DNA of 64,000 nucleotides from B10-G9 sp963712165 (GTDB lineage Bacteria > Chloroflexota > Anaerolineae > Anaerolineales > UBA11858), in contig CAVQGY010000002.1 in the NCBI GenBank assembly GCA_963712165.1, positions 1,178,001 to 1,242,000 of the forward strand. Reading direction: 5' to 3'. This document shows positions 50,089 through 58,706 of this stretch, piece by piece. Position 1 is the first letter of the stretch. Each line of letters starts with the position of its first letter. Made by a program: the position numbers and the translations under genes. The notes beneath the pieces are model-generated. The model was not told the origin of the DNA and made no database searches. It saw nothing but the letters and a program-made list of their open reading frames with translations.

Positions 50089-51123
50089 ATGGCTAGAGTA
50101 TTTGATGTAATTGAATATCCAAATGAGATGGAGGATGAGTTAATCCACCGTTTCCCTGAGGGGGAGTCGGGAGATTTCAGGATCGGTTCCCAGGTGATTG
50201 TCAGGGAATCCCAGACCGCTGTTTTCTTCCGGGATGGTAAAGCCCTGGATGTATTTGGACCTGGAAGGCATACGATCACTACAGCCAATATCCCGCTGTT
50301 GATCGATCTGGTTAAAAAGGTATTTGATGATAAGACTCCCTTCCCGGCGGAGGTCTATTTTGTCTCCCGGCGTGAGTTCCCTGATGAAAAATGGGGCACT
50401 CCACAACCAATCATTGTCAGGAATCCCGGCATGGGACTGGGCGTGGCCCTTTTGAAAGGTTTTGGAACTTACGGCTACCAGATCAGTGACCCGCAACAGT
50501 TTGTCACCCAACTGGTTGGCGCACAGGGAATGTTCCGAACTGCAGATATCGAAACCCGCCTCCGTCATATCCTGTTGACCGCCTTGTCGGATCTCCTGGG
50601 AGAGACTGCCAAAGAGAATGACATCACCAATCTGGTTAGTCTGCAGAGTGAGCTCAGTGCAGGTGTGAGGGCAAAAACCAGTGACCAGTTTAAAGCCCTG
50701 GGCCTGGAATTGAAAACCTTCCTGATCGCCAACCTGCGGCCATCAGAACAGTCGGTCCAGGAACTGCGGGATATGGGTGTACTGGATATGGAAACCTATA
50801 CTCGCCTGCAGGCTGCTGATGCGCTGCTGGAAGCAGCCCAGAATCCCAGCGGGGGCGCTGGTCTGACCGCGGGCATCGGTGCGGGAATAGGCGTAGGAAA
50901 TATCCTGAATCAATCCCTCCAGGGCATGACAGGTGGTGGAGCTCCGACTGCAGGAGTTGGGGGAATGCCTGATGTGATGAGTCCTGCCGAGGCCGCAGTC
51001 TTCCTGAAGGTATCAGAGGAAGATGTCCTGGCAGCGCTGGAAGCAGGAGATCTGAAAGGGAAGAAGTTAGGGAATGCTTATCGGATCAGCAAGGATGCCC
51101 TGATGACTTTCCTGAACAGCTGA
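50089..51123 (+). CDS. SPFH/band 7 (virion-core-like) protein with C-terminal excisionase-type HTH
   Basis: 344 residues. Residues 1-240 match the YdjI/virion core SPFH family (FPEGESGDFRIGSQVIVRESQ, RHILLTALSDLLGE). A Gly-rich linker (GGAGLTAGIGAGIGVG) leads to a C-terminal helix-turn-helix of the MerR/excisionase class (MSPAEAAVFLKVSEEDVLAALEAGDL). SPFH proteins scaffold membrane microdomains; attachment of a DNA-binding-type module is an unusual combination. AGGAGG upstream sets the start. It ends at a strong terminator. Confidence 0.83.
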   Translation: MARVFDVIEYPNEMEDELIHRFPEGESGDFRIGSQVIVRESQTAVFFRDGKALDVFGPGRHTITTANIPLLIDLVKKVFDDKTPFPAEVYFVSRREFPDEKWGTPQPIIVRNPGMGLGVALLKGFGTYGYQISDPQQFVTQLVGAQGMFRTADIETRLRHILLTALSDLLGETAKENDITNLVSLQSELSAGVRAKTSDQFKALGLELKTFLIANLRPSEQSVQELRDMGVLDMETYTRLQAADALLEAAQNPSGGAGLTAGIGAGIGVGNILNQSLQGMTGGGAPTAGVGGMPDVMSPAEAAVFLKVSEEDVLAALEAGDLKGKKLGNAYRISKDALMTFLNS

Positions 51124-51144
51124 ATCCGTATTGAATAACAATAG

Positions 51145-51180
51145 AACAGCCTGATGTGAACATCAGGCTGTTTTCTTTTT
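51145..51180 (+). terminator. Rho-independent terminator after the SPFH gene
   Basis: AACAGCCTGATGT pairs perfectly with ACATCAGGCTGTT (2-base loop) and is followed by TTCTTTTT. Confidence 0.93.
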
Positions 51181-51316
51181 AGGATGCAGGATCTTGAAAA
51201 AACCGAATGATGGGGGATCTTGTTGAATAAGAAGGATGCGGGATCCTGTATTCTCAGTGTTGGAAAAAAATACCAGTGCAGGATCCCGCATCCCATGTGT
51301 TAAGCAGGATACTGAA
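51181..51316. repeat. Repeat cluster of the GGATGCGGGATCCTG family
   Basis: Contains AGGATGCGGGATCCTG (51233-51248) facing CAGGATCCCGCATCC (51279-51293), a degenerate AGGATGCAGGATCTTG (51181) and CAGGATACTGAATCCT (51305). It fills the convergent gap before the NERD-like gene. Confidence 0.85.
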
Positions 51317-51324
51317 TCCTATGA

Positions 51325-52026
51325 TCAAATGATGGATTTCAGCCCCAAGTAATCCTGGATGGTTTTTATTTGATGTGTAGAGAGGTTATATTCGCCCTTG
51401 GCTTCTTTGCGGATGAGTTTTTTGAGCTGGCGGGCATGCAGGGTGGGTATTGGCGCATTCTCCCCTTCAATGACAGCTTTTTCATTTGAAAAGACCAGGG
51501 CAGATCTAATTTCCGGGACTTCAAACTCAGGGATTTTCCCTAATGCTTTCTTAAGCCGCTTGCGGTTGCTCTCGATATCCTGATCGGGCCTGCCTATATT
51601 ATCTTGCGCGAAAATCCTCAGATAGAGGTTTCCACCCATCTTCTTCCAGCGCCCCCTTTTTTCGTCGTAGATGATTCTTCCATGTTGAGGGTACGAGTAG
51701 AGTACCCAGAGTCCAGCTGGACCGACCAGAAGATGATCCACAGGGCTTTGGAAGTGGTACAGGGCATACTGGTCATCCAGACCTTTTAAGGCTGCGTCGA
51801 GTTCTTCATCCGGCCTGGGTGATCTGGTAAACCGGGCAGTGTAAAAAATACCCACCTGGGACAGGGTAAAGCCAAGTATCAGGGCAGCCAGAGATACACC
51901 TATCAATTCCTGGTATTTGAAGCTGACATACATGCCCAGGCCCAGAATGATGATTGCTAGGATCCCGCTGATACTGCCGATTCTTTTATTGCGCTTGATC
52001 AGGCGCTCATTGCGTACGATGATCAT
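51325..52026 (-). CDS. Membrane protein with NERD-like (nuclease-related) domain
   Basis: 233 residues. Two membrane helices (about 18-60) precede a soluble domain with DELDAALKGL, VDHLLVGPAGLWVLYSY and ALVFSNEKAVI, resembling the NERD fold. The restriction-nuclease-like catalytic residues are not clearly complete, so activity is doubtful. It follows plsX on the same strand with 15 bases between, so they may be cotranscribed. Confidence 0.65.
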   Translation of the reverse strand: MIIVRNERLIKRNKRIGSISGILAIIILGLGMYVSFKYQELIGVSLAALILGFTLSQVGIFYTARFTRSPRPDEELDAALKGLDDQYALYHFQSPVDHLLVGPAGLWVLYSYPQHGRIIYDEKRGRWKKMGGNLYLRIFAQDNIGRPDQDIESNRKRLKKALGKIPEFEVPEIRSALVFSNEKAVIEGENAPIPTLHARQLKKLIRKEAKGEYNLSTHQIKTIQDYLGLKSII

Positions 52027-52041
52027 TCAGGCTGCCTCCTC

Positions 52042-53034
52042 TCATCTTAGCTCGGATTGTATGGCTTCTTTCAGGCTGGCCAGCAAACCTGCGTCGACTG
52101 CATGCTTGGCACGCTTGATAGAATTGACCAGTGCCAGCGCATCTGATCGGCCGTGCCCTACGAAGACCAGACCGTCTATCCCTAGCAGGGGGGCGGCTCC
52201 GATCTGGCGGGGATCCATCAGCTTCCTGAGATTCTTGAAAGCGGGCATGGCCAAGCCTGCGCCGATTTTGGTCCGCAGGCTGCCCATAAGTTCTTCTTTC
52301 ATAACATCCAGCAGGAGCTTGGAGACTGCTTCACTGGTTTTGATGAGCACATTACCGGTAAAGCCATCCTGGACAACCACGTCCACTTCACCGCCAAAGA
52401 GCTCCTTGGGTTCCACATTACCGATAAAGTTCAGGCTGCTTTCTTTAAAAAGGGGGAAGGTTTCCTTGACCAGGCTATTTCCCTTGCCTTCCTCCTCGCC
52501 ATTGGAAAGCAAGCCCACCCGGGGATTTTTTATACCCAGGACCTTTTCCGCGTAGATCGATCCCATGATCCCGAACTGGAGCAGGAAGAGCGGTTTGCAG
52601 TCGGCGTTGGCACCAATATCAACTGTAATGGAAAAACCCTGCCTGGTAGGCAGCACAGTAGTAAGAGCCGGGCGCTTCACACCGGGAATGCGACCCAGGC
52701 GGAACAGGCCGTTGGCCATTGCTCCTCCTGTGTTGCCGGCTGTGACAAAAGCGTCCGCAGTCCCATCCTTGATCAGGTCCATTCCCACAGCCATGGAATT
52801 ATCAGCTTTTTGGCGGGCATTGCGAGCTGGTTTGTCTCCCATTTCGAGGATTTCCGGAGCATGGATCAGCACAACCCGGGGGTCTGGCTTATGTTCAGCC
52901 ATCAAGGGGATCAATCTTTCCTCTTGTCCCACAAGGAGGATCTTGGTATCTAAAAGGTCGGCGGCTTGAAATGCAGCTGCTACTTCCGGTGCCGGGTAAT
53001 TATCGCTTCCCATCGCGTCGAGGACAATCGGCAT
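52042..53034 (-). CDS. plsX: Phosphate acyltransferase PlsX
   Basis: 330 residues. VLDAMGSDNYPAPEVAAA at the N-terminus, GNTGGAMANGLFRLGRI and GSIYAEKVLGIKNPRVGLLSNG are diagnostic. It makes acyl-phosphate from acyl-ACP, the first step of membrane phospholipid synthesis with PlsY. AAAGGAG precedes the ATG. It is divergent to the tRNA-Leu gene. Confidence 0.96.
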   Translation of the reverse strand: MPIVLDAMGSDNYPAPEVAAAFQAADLLDTKILLVGQEERLIPLMAEHKPDPRVVLIHAPEILEMGDKPARNARQKADNSMAVGMDLIKDGTADAFVTAGNTGGAMANGLFRLGRIPGVKRPALTTVLPTRQGFSITVDIGANADCKPLFLLQFGIMGSIYAEKVLGIKNPRVGLLSNGEEEGKGNSLVKETFPLFKESSLNFIGNVEPKELFGGEVDVVVQDGFTGNVLIKTSEAVSKLLLDVMKEELMGSLRTKIGAGLAMPAFKNLRKLMDPRQIGAAPLLGIDGLVFVGHGRSDALALVNSIKRAKHAVDAGLLASLKEAIQSELR

Positions 53035-53139
53035 GGTCTCACTCCTTTCGAAACTTCAGTTGTCTTGACAAGGTTCTCTGGAAGATTATAATACCACTGC
53101 CACCCGGAGGAGTGAAGGAAAGCGGTGGCAGGAATTAAA

Positions 53140-53222
53140 GCGCTGGTGCTGGAACTGGCAGACAGGTATGGTTGAGGGCCATATGCCCCTAGGGCGTGCG
53201 GGTTCGATTCCCGCCCAGCGCA
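53140..53222 (+). tRNA. tRNA-Leu (anticodon GAG)
   Basis: Acceptor stem GCGCTGG (53140-53146) pairs with CCAGCGC (53215-53221), discriminator A. Anticodon stem TATGG/CCATA surrounds loop TTGAGGG, anticodon GAG (Leu, CUC/CUU). It has the long variable arm of class II tRNAs (CCC CTA GGG) and a T arm GCGGG-TTCGATT-CCCGC. The 3' CCA is not encoded. It stands alone and is followed directly by a terminator. Confidence 0.95.
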
Positions 53223-53223
53223 C

Positions 53224-53248
53224 AAAAAAACCGCCTAAGGCGGTTTTT
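53224..53248 (+). terminator. Terminator of tRNA-Leu
   Basis: AAAAACCGCC / GGCGGTTTTT with a TAA loop, beginning 2 bases after the tRNA. Confidence 0.9.
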
Positions 53249-53317
53249 GGTTTTAAGGTGGGATTATGTGTGCAATACACAATAACGGATCCCTCTCCCG
53301 GTCAAATCCTAATAGGG

Positions 53318-53533
53318 TTATACCTCGTCTTTTTTTAGTGTGCTGAATTTAAAGGGCAGGTACAGGGGGCAGAATGATACCAGGCTGGTCAGGATAAACA
53401 CGATTCCCAGAACCAGCAGGATGATTCCCAATACCCCTGTGACGGTTCCGCTGATATACAGGTAGCCAAAAAGTATAGCTGCCACAATCCGGAGGATCCG
53501 GTCGGTAAGGCCCATGTTCTTATTGAATTTCAT
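53318..53533 (-). CDS. DUF2892 (YgaP-type) small membrane protein
   Basis: 71 residues. MGLTDRILRIVAAILFG, then two close membrane helices and CPLYLPFKFST, match the DUF2892 family. In some bacteria this domain is fused to rhodanese; here it is free-standing. AGAGGAGA precedes the ATG. The role is unknown. Confidence 0.85.
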   Translation of the reverse strand: MKFNKNMGLTDRILRIVAAILFGYLYISGTVTGVLGIILLVLGIVFILTSLVSFCPLYLPFKFSTLKKDEV

Positions 53534-53745
53534 AGTCTTTCTCCTCTTCTATGCTGTGATTGGATTCAATCATCTGATAGGTTGATATTAGCACATCTTA
53601 CCTCAAATTAGATCGTTTCCCGTTCGGATTTGGACTGATTTCTCGTGTAAAATATGGATATTGGGGGTGTTCCATCTCGTTTTGAAATCAGATCCTGCCG
53701 TTATTTCCTCACCGGAACCCTAGACCTTCGGTGAAAGGATTGACC

Positions 53746-54267
53746 ATGTTCCCCCATCTGCCTGGCATCTACAATTTGACCAATCCCGATTTCATTGAGG
53801 CTAACCGCCAAGGCGAGATCTCCCCGGAACAGGCAGCCCTGTTGGGCCCTGCTGGGTCAAAATTCATGAAGAGATTCCAGCGAGGCTCCAGGCTCAGCGG
53901 GATCGCAGTGATCCTGGTTTTGGTATTCTTCCTGGTAGTCCAGGCATTAGGGATCGAGATCTCAACCCCCCTGGTTCTAGCTGCTTTTGGCCTGACGCTG
54001 GTGATCCTGGCTGTCCAGATCGGAGGGCGCTGGGCCAGAGCGAAGCGGCAAACTTCCCTACTTATCCAGGACCTGGCGCGGGGCTTGATCCAAAGTGGAG
54101 CAGGTAGTCTTCAATTTGGAAAGGATTCCTACCTGATTGTGGTAGGTGACCGGGAACTGCAGCTGCCCCTAGGAAGCAAAGAAGGATTATCCCCCGGGAT
54201 TTCCTATAATATCTACTACCTGCCTGAGTCCGGGGTTGTGCTCTCGGCAGAACCAGTTGAGGAGTGA
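53746..54267 (+). CDS. Hypothetical membrane protein (first of a paralogous pair)
   Basis: 173 residues from ATG 53746, with GAAAGGA 6 bases upstream; a GTG at 53731 is less likely. An N-terminal helix region (EANRQGEISPEQAALLG) precedes two membrane helices (about 55-100) and a soluble C-terminal beta-rich part. It shares the N-x-QGE-(I/L)-(S/T)-x-EQ motif and the layout with the next gene, so the two arose by duplication. The family is not recognised. Confidence 0.7.
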   Translation: MFPHLPGIYNLTNPDFIEANRQGEISPEQAALLGPAGSKFMKRFQRGSRLSGIAVILVLVFFLVVQALGIEISTPLVLAAFGLTLVILAVQIGGRWARAKRQTSLLIQDLARGLIQSGAGSLQFGKDSYLIVVGDRELQLPLGSKEGLSPGISYNIYYLPESGVVLSAEPVEE

Positions 54268-54272
54268 TAGAT

Positions 54273-54812
54273 ATGACCCAAGACGGATTGACGGCCATTT
54301 TGGCAGAGGCCAACGGATATATTCTTTCTTCCCTGACTGCAAATCAGCAGGGGGAGCTGACCCGGGAACAGGTTCCCCGCCTGTATGGGCAGTTGATCAG
54401 CCCTTTGATCTTTGTGTTTTTTCCGGGTGGCTTCTTGGCATATCAATTGTATAAACAGGGCGTTTTTAAGGGGGGCTCTCTCCCTGAGATCTTTACCAGC
54501 TTGCATACATCAACCTTGGTGATAGGGGGAATCCTGGCAGCACTCGCAGTTTGGGGACTGGTCTTACTGGTCAGAACTGTGTTGGATATCGTGGGAGGGC
54601 AGGTAGCATCTGTGGAAGATGTTGGTTATAGGCAGATCAAAACTTCAACTGATGATGATGGATCAAGATCCACACAGCTGTACTACAGGATCGGCGGCTT
54701 CAAGTTCAGGGTCCAGCAGCGGGGATTCAACGCCTTCGAGGATGGACTCACATACAGGGCCTACTTCACACCTAGAAGGAAGGTCTTGATGAACATCGAG
54801 GTGGTGGATTAA
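54273..54812 (+). CDS. Hypothetical membrane protein (second of a paralogous pair)
   Basis: 179 residues from ATG 54273; GAGGAG is 8 bases upstream, which excludes the GTG at 54264. N-terminal TANQQGELTREQVPRLYGQL parallels the neighbour. Two membrane helices (about 45-65 and 80-105) and a C-terminal domain with STQLYYRIGGFKFRVQQRGF follow. The function is unknown. It is cotranscribed with the previous gene. Confidence 0.7.
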   Translation: MTQDGLTAILAEANGYILSSLTANQQGELTREQVPRLYGQLISPLIFVFFPGGFLAYQLYKQGVFKGGSLPEIFTSLHTSTLVIGGILAALAVWGLVLLVRTVLDIVGGQVASVEDVGYRQIKTSTDDDGSRSTQLYYRIGGFKFRVQQRGFNAFEDGLTYRAYFTPRRKVLMNIEVVD

Positions 54813-54837
54813 GGATTTTTTATTGAGTTAATTATAT

Positions 54838-54910
54838 GGGCGACCAGTTTATCTTGAGCGGCTGCTGCGAAACAGCAGACAGACGAAGTGTGTCGCCCTT
54901 TAGTTTTTTA
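54838..54910 (+). terminator. Long hairpin with T tract after the paralogous pair
   Basis: GGGCGAC (54838-54844) pairs with GTCGCCC (54892-54898). An inner GCTGCTG / CAGCAG stem lies within. TTTAGTTTTTT follows. Confidence 0.6.
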
Positions 54911-54939
54911 ATAAGGATGTGTTATCCTCTCAACTTGTT

Positions 54940-55029
54940 AGGATGCAGGATCCACAAACCTGATTTGTCCTGCAATTCCAGATTATCAGGATCCTGCATC
55001 CTGCTTGTTAAGGGATTCTGCATCCTTAG
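54940..55029. repeat. Repeat cluster of the GGATGCGGGATCCTG family
   Basis: AGGATGCAGGATCC (54940-54953) faces GGATCCTGCATCCT (54989-55002), plus a third unit GGGATTCTGCATCCT (55012-55026). It overlaps the stop codon of the epimerase gene that converges from the right. Confidence 0.85.
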
Positions 55030-56447
55030 ATAAGATCGGGTGCCCAAACCTGATTAAAAAAGGCGCTGTGGCGGGCCATTTCAGGATAAGCGACTGTGTC
55101 GGCAATGCACGTCGGGCACCAATGGCCAGCTTTGAGGATCAAATTGAGGCTGGCAGAGAACTCATGGACAGCATGGCAGCGCCAATTCAGAGGGGAACGC
55201 CAGTCAGCGGGGTTGATCTTCCCGGAAAGCAGTTTCCCGCCCCGATAGAGAGCAGCCTCGCGTATCGCAGTGATGGTTAAGCGCTCTTTTTCATCGTATC
55301 CGTGGTTCAGGGAAAGAGGATCTTCCGGTGGCCGGGTTATGGGAATGTCCTCCCAGCTGCCGATATTCTTCCAGCGTTTAAGAGATCCAAAATAAGCTTT
55401 TATGTGTGCTAGATCCCCCTGGGCCATCCAGGAGAGAGTGCCCCGCGGGCCGCGGGCAACACTCTCAAATTTCTTCCGGACCAGTTTAGGGATGGCGCTT
55501 CCCAGTTTGATATACCAGGGTACTTCCTGCGACTGCTCCTGGAGATATGCTTCAAAAGTTTGGTTGCGAAACGGCACTAGCTTCTCCAACCTGTCTGAGT
55601 CACTGAACCAAATGCCGTGAAAGTTTTTCAAGGCGAACCAGCGGGGATCAAGCACTTCCCGGTAATCAGCCACGCCAGTGGCGCCTAACATCTTGTCTAA
55701 TAACTCCAGGTTAGTGAGGCGATTAGGATCCCCACCACCAATATTATAGATATTTTCCCAGAATGAGTTTGGCACATCATCCTCGCAGATATTGGCTAAC
55801 AGTGTTCCGGAATCCCTGGGAGTGATCCATTCCAGCACCCCGTCCAGGGTGATATGGAAAGTGATCGGATCCAGGGGTTCGGCAGCCGCCATGCGAGCGA
55901 TGCCGGTTTGGCGCAGGGAGACCCAGTTCTTGAGGCCGGAATCGATGATCACCTGTTCCGCGACGGTTTTGCTGAGAGCATAGACATCAAAAGTGCTTAG
56001 CTTGATAGGATCGCCTACCCGCCCCCAGTGGACGGGAACAGGCCGGTTACCGTATTGGGCCATGGTGCCAATATAAACAAGCTTGACCCGGTCGGGATCG
56101 GGCTGAGCCTTGATGGCTCTGACGATATTCTGGGCGGCACCGACGTTAACTTTCATGGTCAGTTCAGGCCGGGTATCAGCAAAAGGAGATACTATCCCTC
56201 CCACATGGAGGACGATATCTGTCCCGCCAATGGCGGCAAGTACATCGTTATAATTGGTCAAGTCTCCCCAGAGCACAGACAGGCCCCGTTTTTGGAAAGG
56301 AGCGAGTATCTTGCGATCGCGGGGAGTATCAAGGGCCAGGGCTGTGACCTGGAATCGGTCCAGGCGTTGGAATAGCTCTGCCAGAGTGGCCTGGCCCATA
56401 TTGCCGGAGGCGCCGGTAAGTAATACAGTTTTTCGGGAAAGTGGCAT
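55026..56447 (-). CDS. NAD-dependent epimerase/dehydratase with C-terminal extension
   Basis: 473 residues, long for the family. The first 300 are an extended short-chain dehydrogenase: VLLTGASGNMGQATLAEL at residue 9 and YALSKTVAEQ near 150 as the YxxxK site. The last ~140 residues contain RRKFESVARGPRG and CHAVHEFSASLNLILKAGHWCPTC, an extra domain with Cys and His that may bind metal. The sugar or sterol substrate is unknown. The stop codon lies within a repeat element. Confidence 0.8.
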   Translation of the reverse strand: MPLSRKTVLLTGASGNMGQATLAELFQRLDRFQVTALALDTPRDRKILAPFQKRGLSVLWGDLTNYNDVLAAIGGTDIVLHVGGIVSPFADTRPELTMKVNVGAAQNIVRAIKAQPDPDRVKLVYIGTMAQYGNRPVPVHWGRVGDPIKLSTFDVYALSKTVAEQVIIDSGLKNWVSLRQTGIARMAAAEPLDPITFHITLDGVLEWITPRDSGTLLANICEDDVPNSFWENIYNIGGGDPNRLTNLELLDKMLGATGVADYREVLDPRWFALKNFHGIWFSDSDRLEKLVPFRNQTFEAYLQEQSQEVPWYIKLGSAIPKLVRKKFESVARGPRGTLSWMAQGDLAHIKAYFGSLKRWKNIGSWEDIPITRPPEDPLSLNHGYDEKERLTITAIREAALYRGGKLLSGKINPADWRSPLNWRCHAVHEFSASLNLILKAGHWCPTCIADTVAYPEMARHSAFFNQVWAPDLI

Positions 56448-56610
56448 AGTTTCAGCAGGATCGCTTAATGATCAGTAATCAGATTTGATGTACATTGATT
56501 ATCTAGGGAAGGGGGAGAAAGGACAATCGGGGGGAGGTGTGTGGTGACAGAAATGATGACAGGAGTCATCCCCCAGGATGGTATTTGTGATTGGATTAAT
56601 GGAATCAAAG

Positions 56611-56645
56611 ATTGAAGATTGAAAATTGAAAATAATAAATTCAAG
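56611..56645. repeat. AT-rich ATTGAAGATTGAAAATTG repeat
   Basis: ATTGAAGATTGAAAATTG and AATAATAAATTC. The same motif on the other strand appears at 60047-60077. The 486-base gap 56448-56933 holds this, no terminator I can name, and the open frame at 56702. Confidence 0.5.
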
Positions 56646-56701
56646 ATTGGTATAAAGAGTGAAATGATCAGGGATTAGTAACTATTCCCGCGCAGGAGTG
56701 C

Positions 56702-56971
56702 TTAGCTTGGTCGGGTCTGGGTGGATTGAGGAGGTGCAGATCCTGGTCTGGTAATCGTAAGTAAATATTCCCAGGAAGTTTTGAGCCCCTTACGCGCCCC
56801 CAGCAGGCTCTCAATCACCCAGTCACATAGTTCCAGTTCCCTGAGTGGGGGCTCTCGAGGTATAAGCAGGGCCGCAGCCGAAAGGGCGGAATAAAGGAAA
56901 GTAACCGTCAGCCAGTTCCTGGCAGCTGGGTTTCTACGGGAAAACCAGCGGGATGGCCATGAGGGTATCCC
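56702..56971 (-). other. Open frame of 89 codons without a good start, downstream of CPBP gene
   Basis: On the minus strand, stop-free from 56971 to the TAA at 56702-56704. It reads with typical composition (NWLTVTFLYSALSAAALL, LCDWVIESLLGARKGLKTSW). No ATG, GTG or TTG with a ribosome site opens it. It overlaps the last 38 bases of the CPBP gene in another frame. It could be a decayed gene or a frameshifted C-terminal extension of the protease. Confidence 0.3.
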
Positions 56972-57665
56972 CTACCAGGTTAACCAGGATGTGCCCGATG
57001 ATCCCGATCCAGATATTCTTTTTCCACCACACCGCATAATACATGGGCAGCATGGCGACGATCCGGACCAGCACCAGCCAGGGGGACCAGATATGGTAGG
57101 AGGCAAATAAGATGATCCCGATCAGGGGAGTCCACCACCCCAGATTCGGCATGCGGGGCAGCAAGTAACCCCGGAAATAGAGCTCTTCTAACAGAGGGCC
57201 TAGAAAAGTGGCAAAAAGGATGCCCAGGACCCAGGTGGCGATCACGACAGGCCTGGAATAAGCTCCTGCGGTCAGGTAATAACCCAGGTCGAGCCATTCC
57301 GGCAGCCGGGTAAAAAAGGTTTTTTGGAGAGGGTCGACCAGTGCTGCCCGGGCAACCAGGAAGACCAGGAAAGTCCAGATTACCGAGCCGACGATCAAAA
57401 GGGCCATCTGCCAGGCGGGGACTGGCTCCAGGAATCGAATCACTTCCCGGAAGTGGGTTGAGCGCCTGGCTTTTTTCTCTCGCAGCAGGGGGATGACGAT
57501 GAAAAGGGGAAAGAGGACCAGCACAGTAGCCGCGTAAAAACCCAGCATGGCAGGTAAACCATTCTTGTGAAAGAAGGTTCCCAGGAAGACGAATGCCAGT
57601 GCGGTCAGCAGTCCTGGCAGCAGGTGGAGAAGGATTTGTTGGGGCAGGTGGATGTGATCTTTCAA
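56934..57665 (-). CDS. CPBP family intramembrane metalloprotease (CAAX protease type)
   Basis: 243 residues with about seven membrane helices. The conserved motifs are EELYFRGYL (EExxxR), FASYHIWSP and GHILVNLVGD (HxxxN), all needed for the catalytic site. The start is TTG at 57665, supported by AGGAG 6 bases upstream; there is no nearer ATG. Substrates are unknown; relatives process prenylated proteins, bacteriocins or signals. The upstream gene on the same strand is the esterase, 29 bases away. Confidence 0.88.
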   Translation of the reverse strand: MKDHIHLPQQILLHLLPGLLTALAFVFLGTFFHKNGLPAMLGFYAATVLVLFPLFIVIPLLREKKARRSTHFREVIRFLEPVPAWQMALLIVGSVIWTFLVFLVARAALVDPLQKTFFTRLPEWLDLGYYLTAGAYSRPVVIATWVLGILFATFLGPLLEELYFRGYLLPRMPNLGWWTPLIGIILFASYHIWSPWLVLVRIVAMLPMYYAVWWKKNIWIGIIGHILVNLVGDTLMAIPLVFP

Positions 57666-57694
57666 CTTGATCTCCTATAAATTGATATTCTTGG

Positions 57695-58573
57695 TTAACT
57701 CGCCAGTAAGAAGTGGGCGATTTCATCGAGGGTAACCCGAGATTCCCGGAAGGGGAATATGGGCCAGGCATGGATCAGGCCTTCACCGATCTTCCACTCT
57801 ACTCGCGTAGCCCTGGACCTTTCGATCTTATCAATAAGGGACATGCAGTCCGGGTAGAAAACTTCCTCACTCCCAAAGATTAACATGATTTCTCCCAGGT
57901 CGTTTAGATCACCATAAAGGGGAGAAAGCAGGGGATCTTTAAGGTCATGATTTCCCGAGTAGAGCAAAGCTGCATGTTTTAGCCCTTCCAGAGGGAGGAT
58001 CTGCTCTCGAATATCATATGCAGGTAGATCCGGATGGCTCATGCTCAGATCCAACCAGGGTGAGATCAGGACTGTTCTGCCAGGCAAAGGACTGGATCCC
58101 TGATCCCGAAGGGTCTGGAGGAACGCCAGGGCCAAACCGCCTCCTGCTGAGTCGCCCATCAGGCAGAATTCCTGGTCAGGAAATCTACCTAACAGCTCGA
58201 GATAGGCTTTATGGGCCAGGTCGTGGGTGACCTTGAAGGTATGTTCCGGGCTTTTTGGATAATCGATCAACGTGACTGACAGCCCATATTTGCTCACCAG
58301 CTTCTCGGCGAATTGGCGGTGAAAGGTTGTCGCTTCCAGCAGATAGGCTCCGCCGGGGAGGTAGATCACATGTTTTGCCCCAGGGGTTTTCCCGGGAATG
58401 GTCAAGAGCCGAAATCCACCTACCACCCAGGCTTCTGGTTTAAGGGACCTATTGACCTTTTGAGGGTCCAGCGACCTGGTTCCGCGGGGAGGATTCAGGA
58501 ATAGGCGCATTACCTGCTGTCTGGCTCTGGCAAACTTTAAGACCCTGAGGATGAAATTGGGATCCTGGCTCAT
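57695..58573 (-). CDS. Alpha/beta hydrolase, hormone-sensitive-lipase/esterase family
   Basis: 292 residues. Oxyanion-hole HVIYLPGGAYLL (GG) near residue 70, nucleophile elbow GDSAGGGLALA near 140, and the C-terminal GEGLIHAWPIFPF with the catalytic His. No signal peptide, so probably cytosolic. It hydrolyses short-chain esters; the physiological substrate is unknown. It likely forms a two-gene unit with the CPBP protease. Confidence 0.88.
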   Translation of the reverse strand: MSQDPNFILRVLKFARARQQVMRLFLNPPRGTRSLDPQKVNRSLKPEAWVVGGFRLLTIPGKTPGAKHVIYLPGGAYLLEATTFHRQFAEKLVSKYGLSVTLIDYPKSPEHTFKVTHDLAHKAYLELLGRFPDQEFCLMGDSAGGGLALAFLQTLRDQGSSPLPGRTVLISPWLDLSMSHPDLPAYDIREQILPLEGLKHAALLYSGNHDLKDPLLSPLYGDLNDLGEIMLIFGSEEVFYPDCMSLIDKIERSRATRVEWKIGEGLIHAWPIFPFRESRVTLDEIAHFLLAS

Positions 58574-58706
58574 ATATTGCCCTCACTATACATCTGAGTA
58601 TTGTACACCCTGCGGTAGGTGGTAGTGACATGAACAGAAAGGGTAAAGTGGATGCAGGTCTCCTGACCTTAAAGTCTCCGAAGTTGACAAATCCCAATAG
58701 TTCGGA

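Noticed and set aside
51917..52555. 212-codon plus-strand frame opposite plsX
   Set aside because: The minus strand encodes clear PlsX; the plus frame is Ser/Arg-rich shadow sequence.
54836..55033. 65-codon plus-strand frame after the paralogous pair
   Set aside because: It covers the hairpin and the GGATGC repeat element; no ribosome site.
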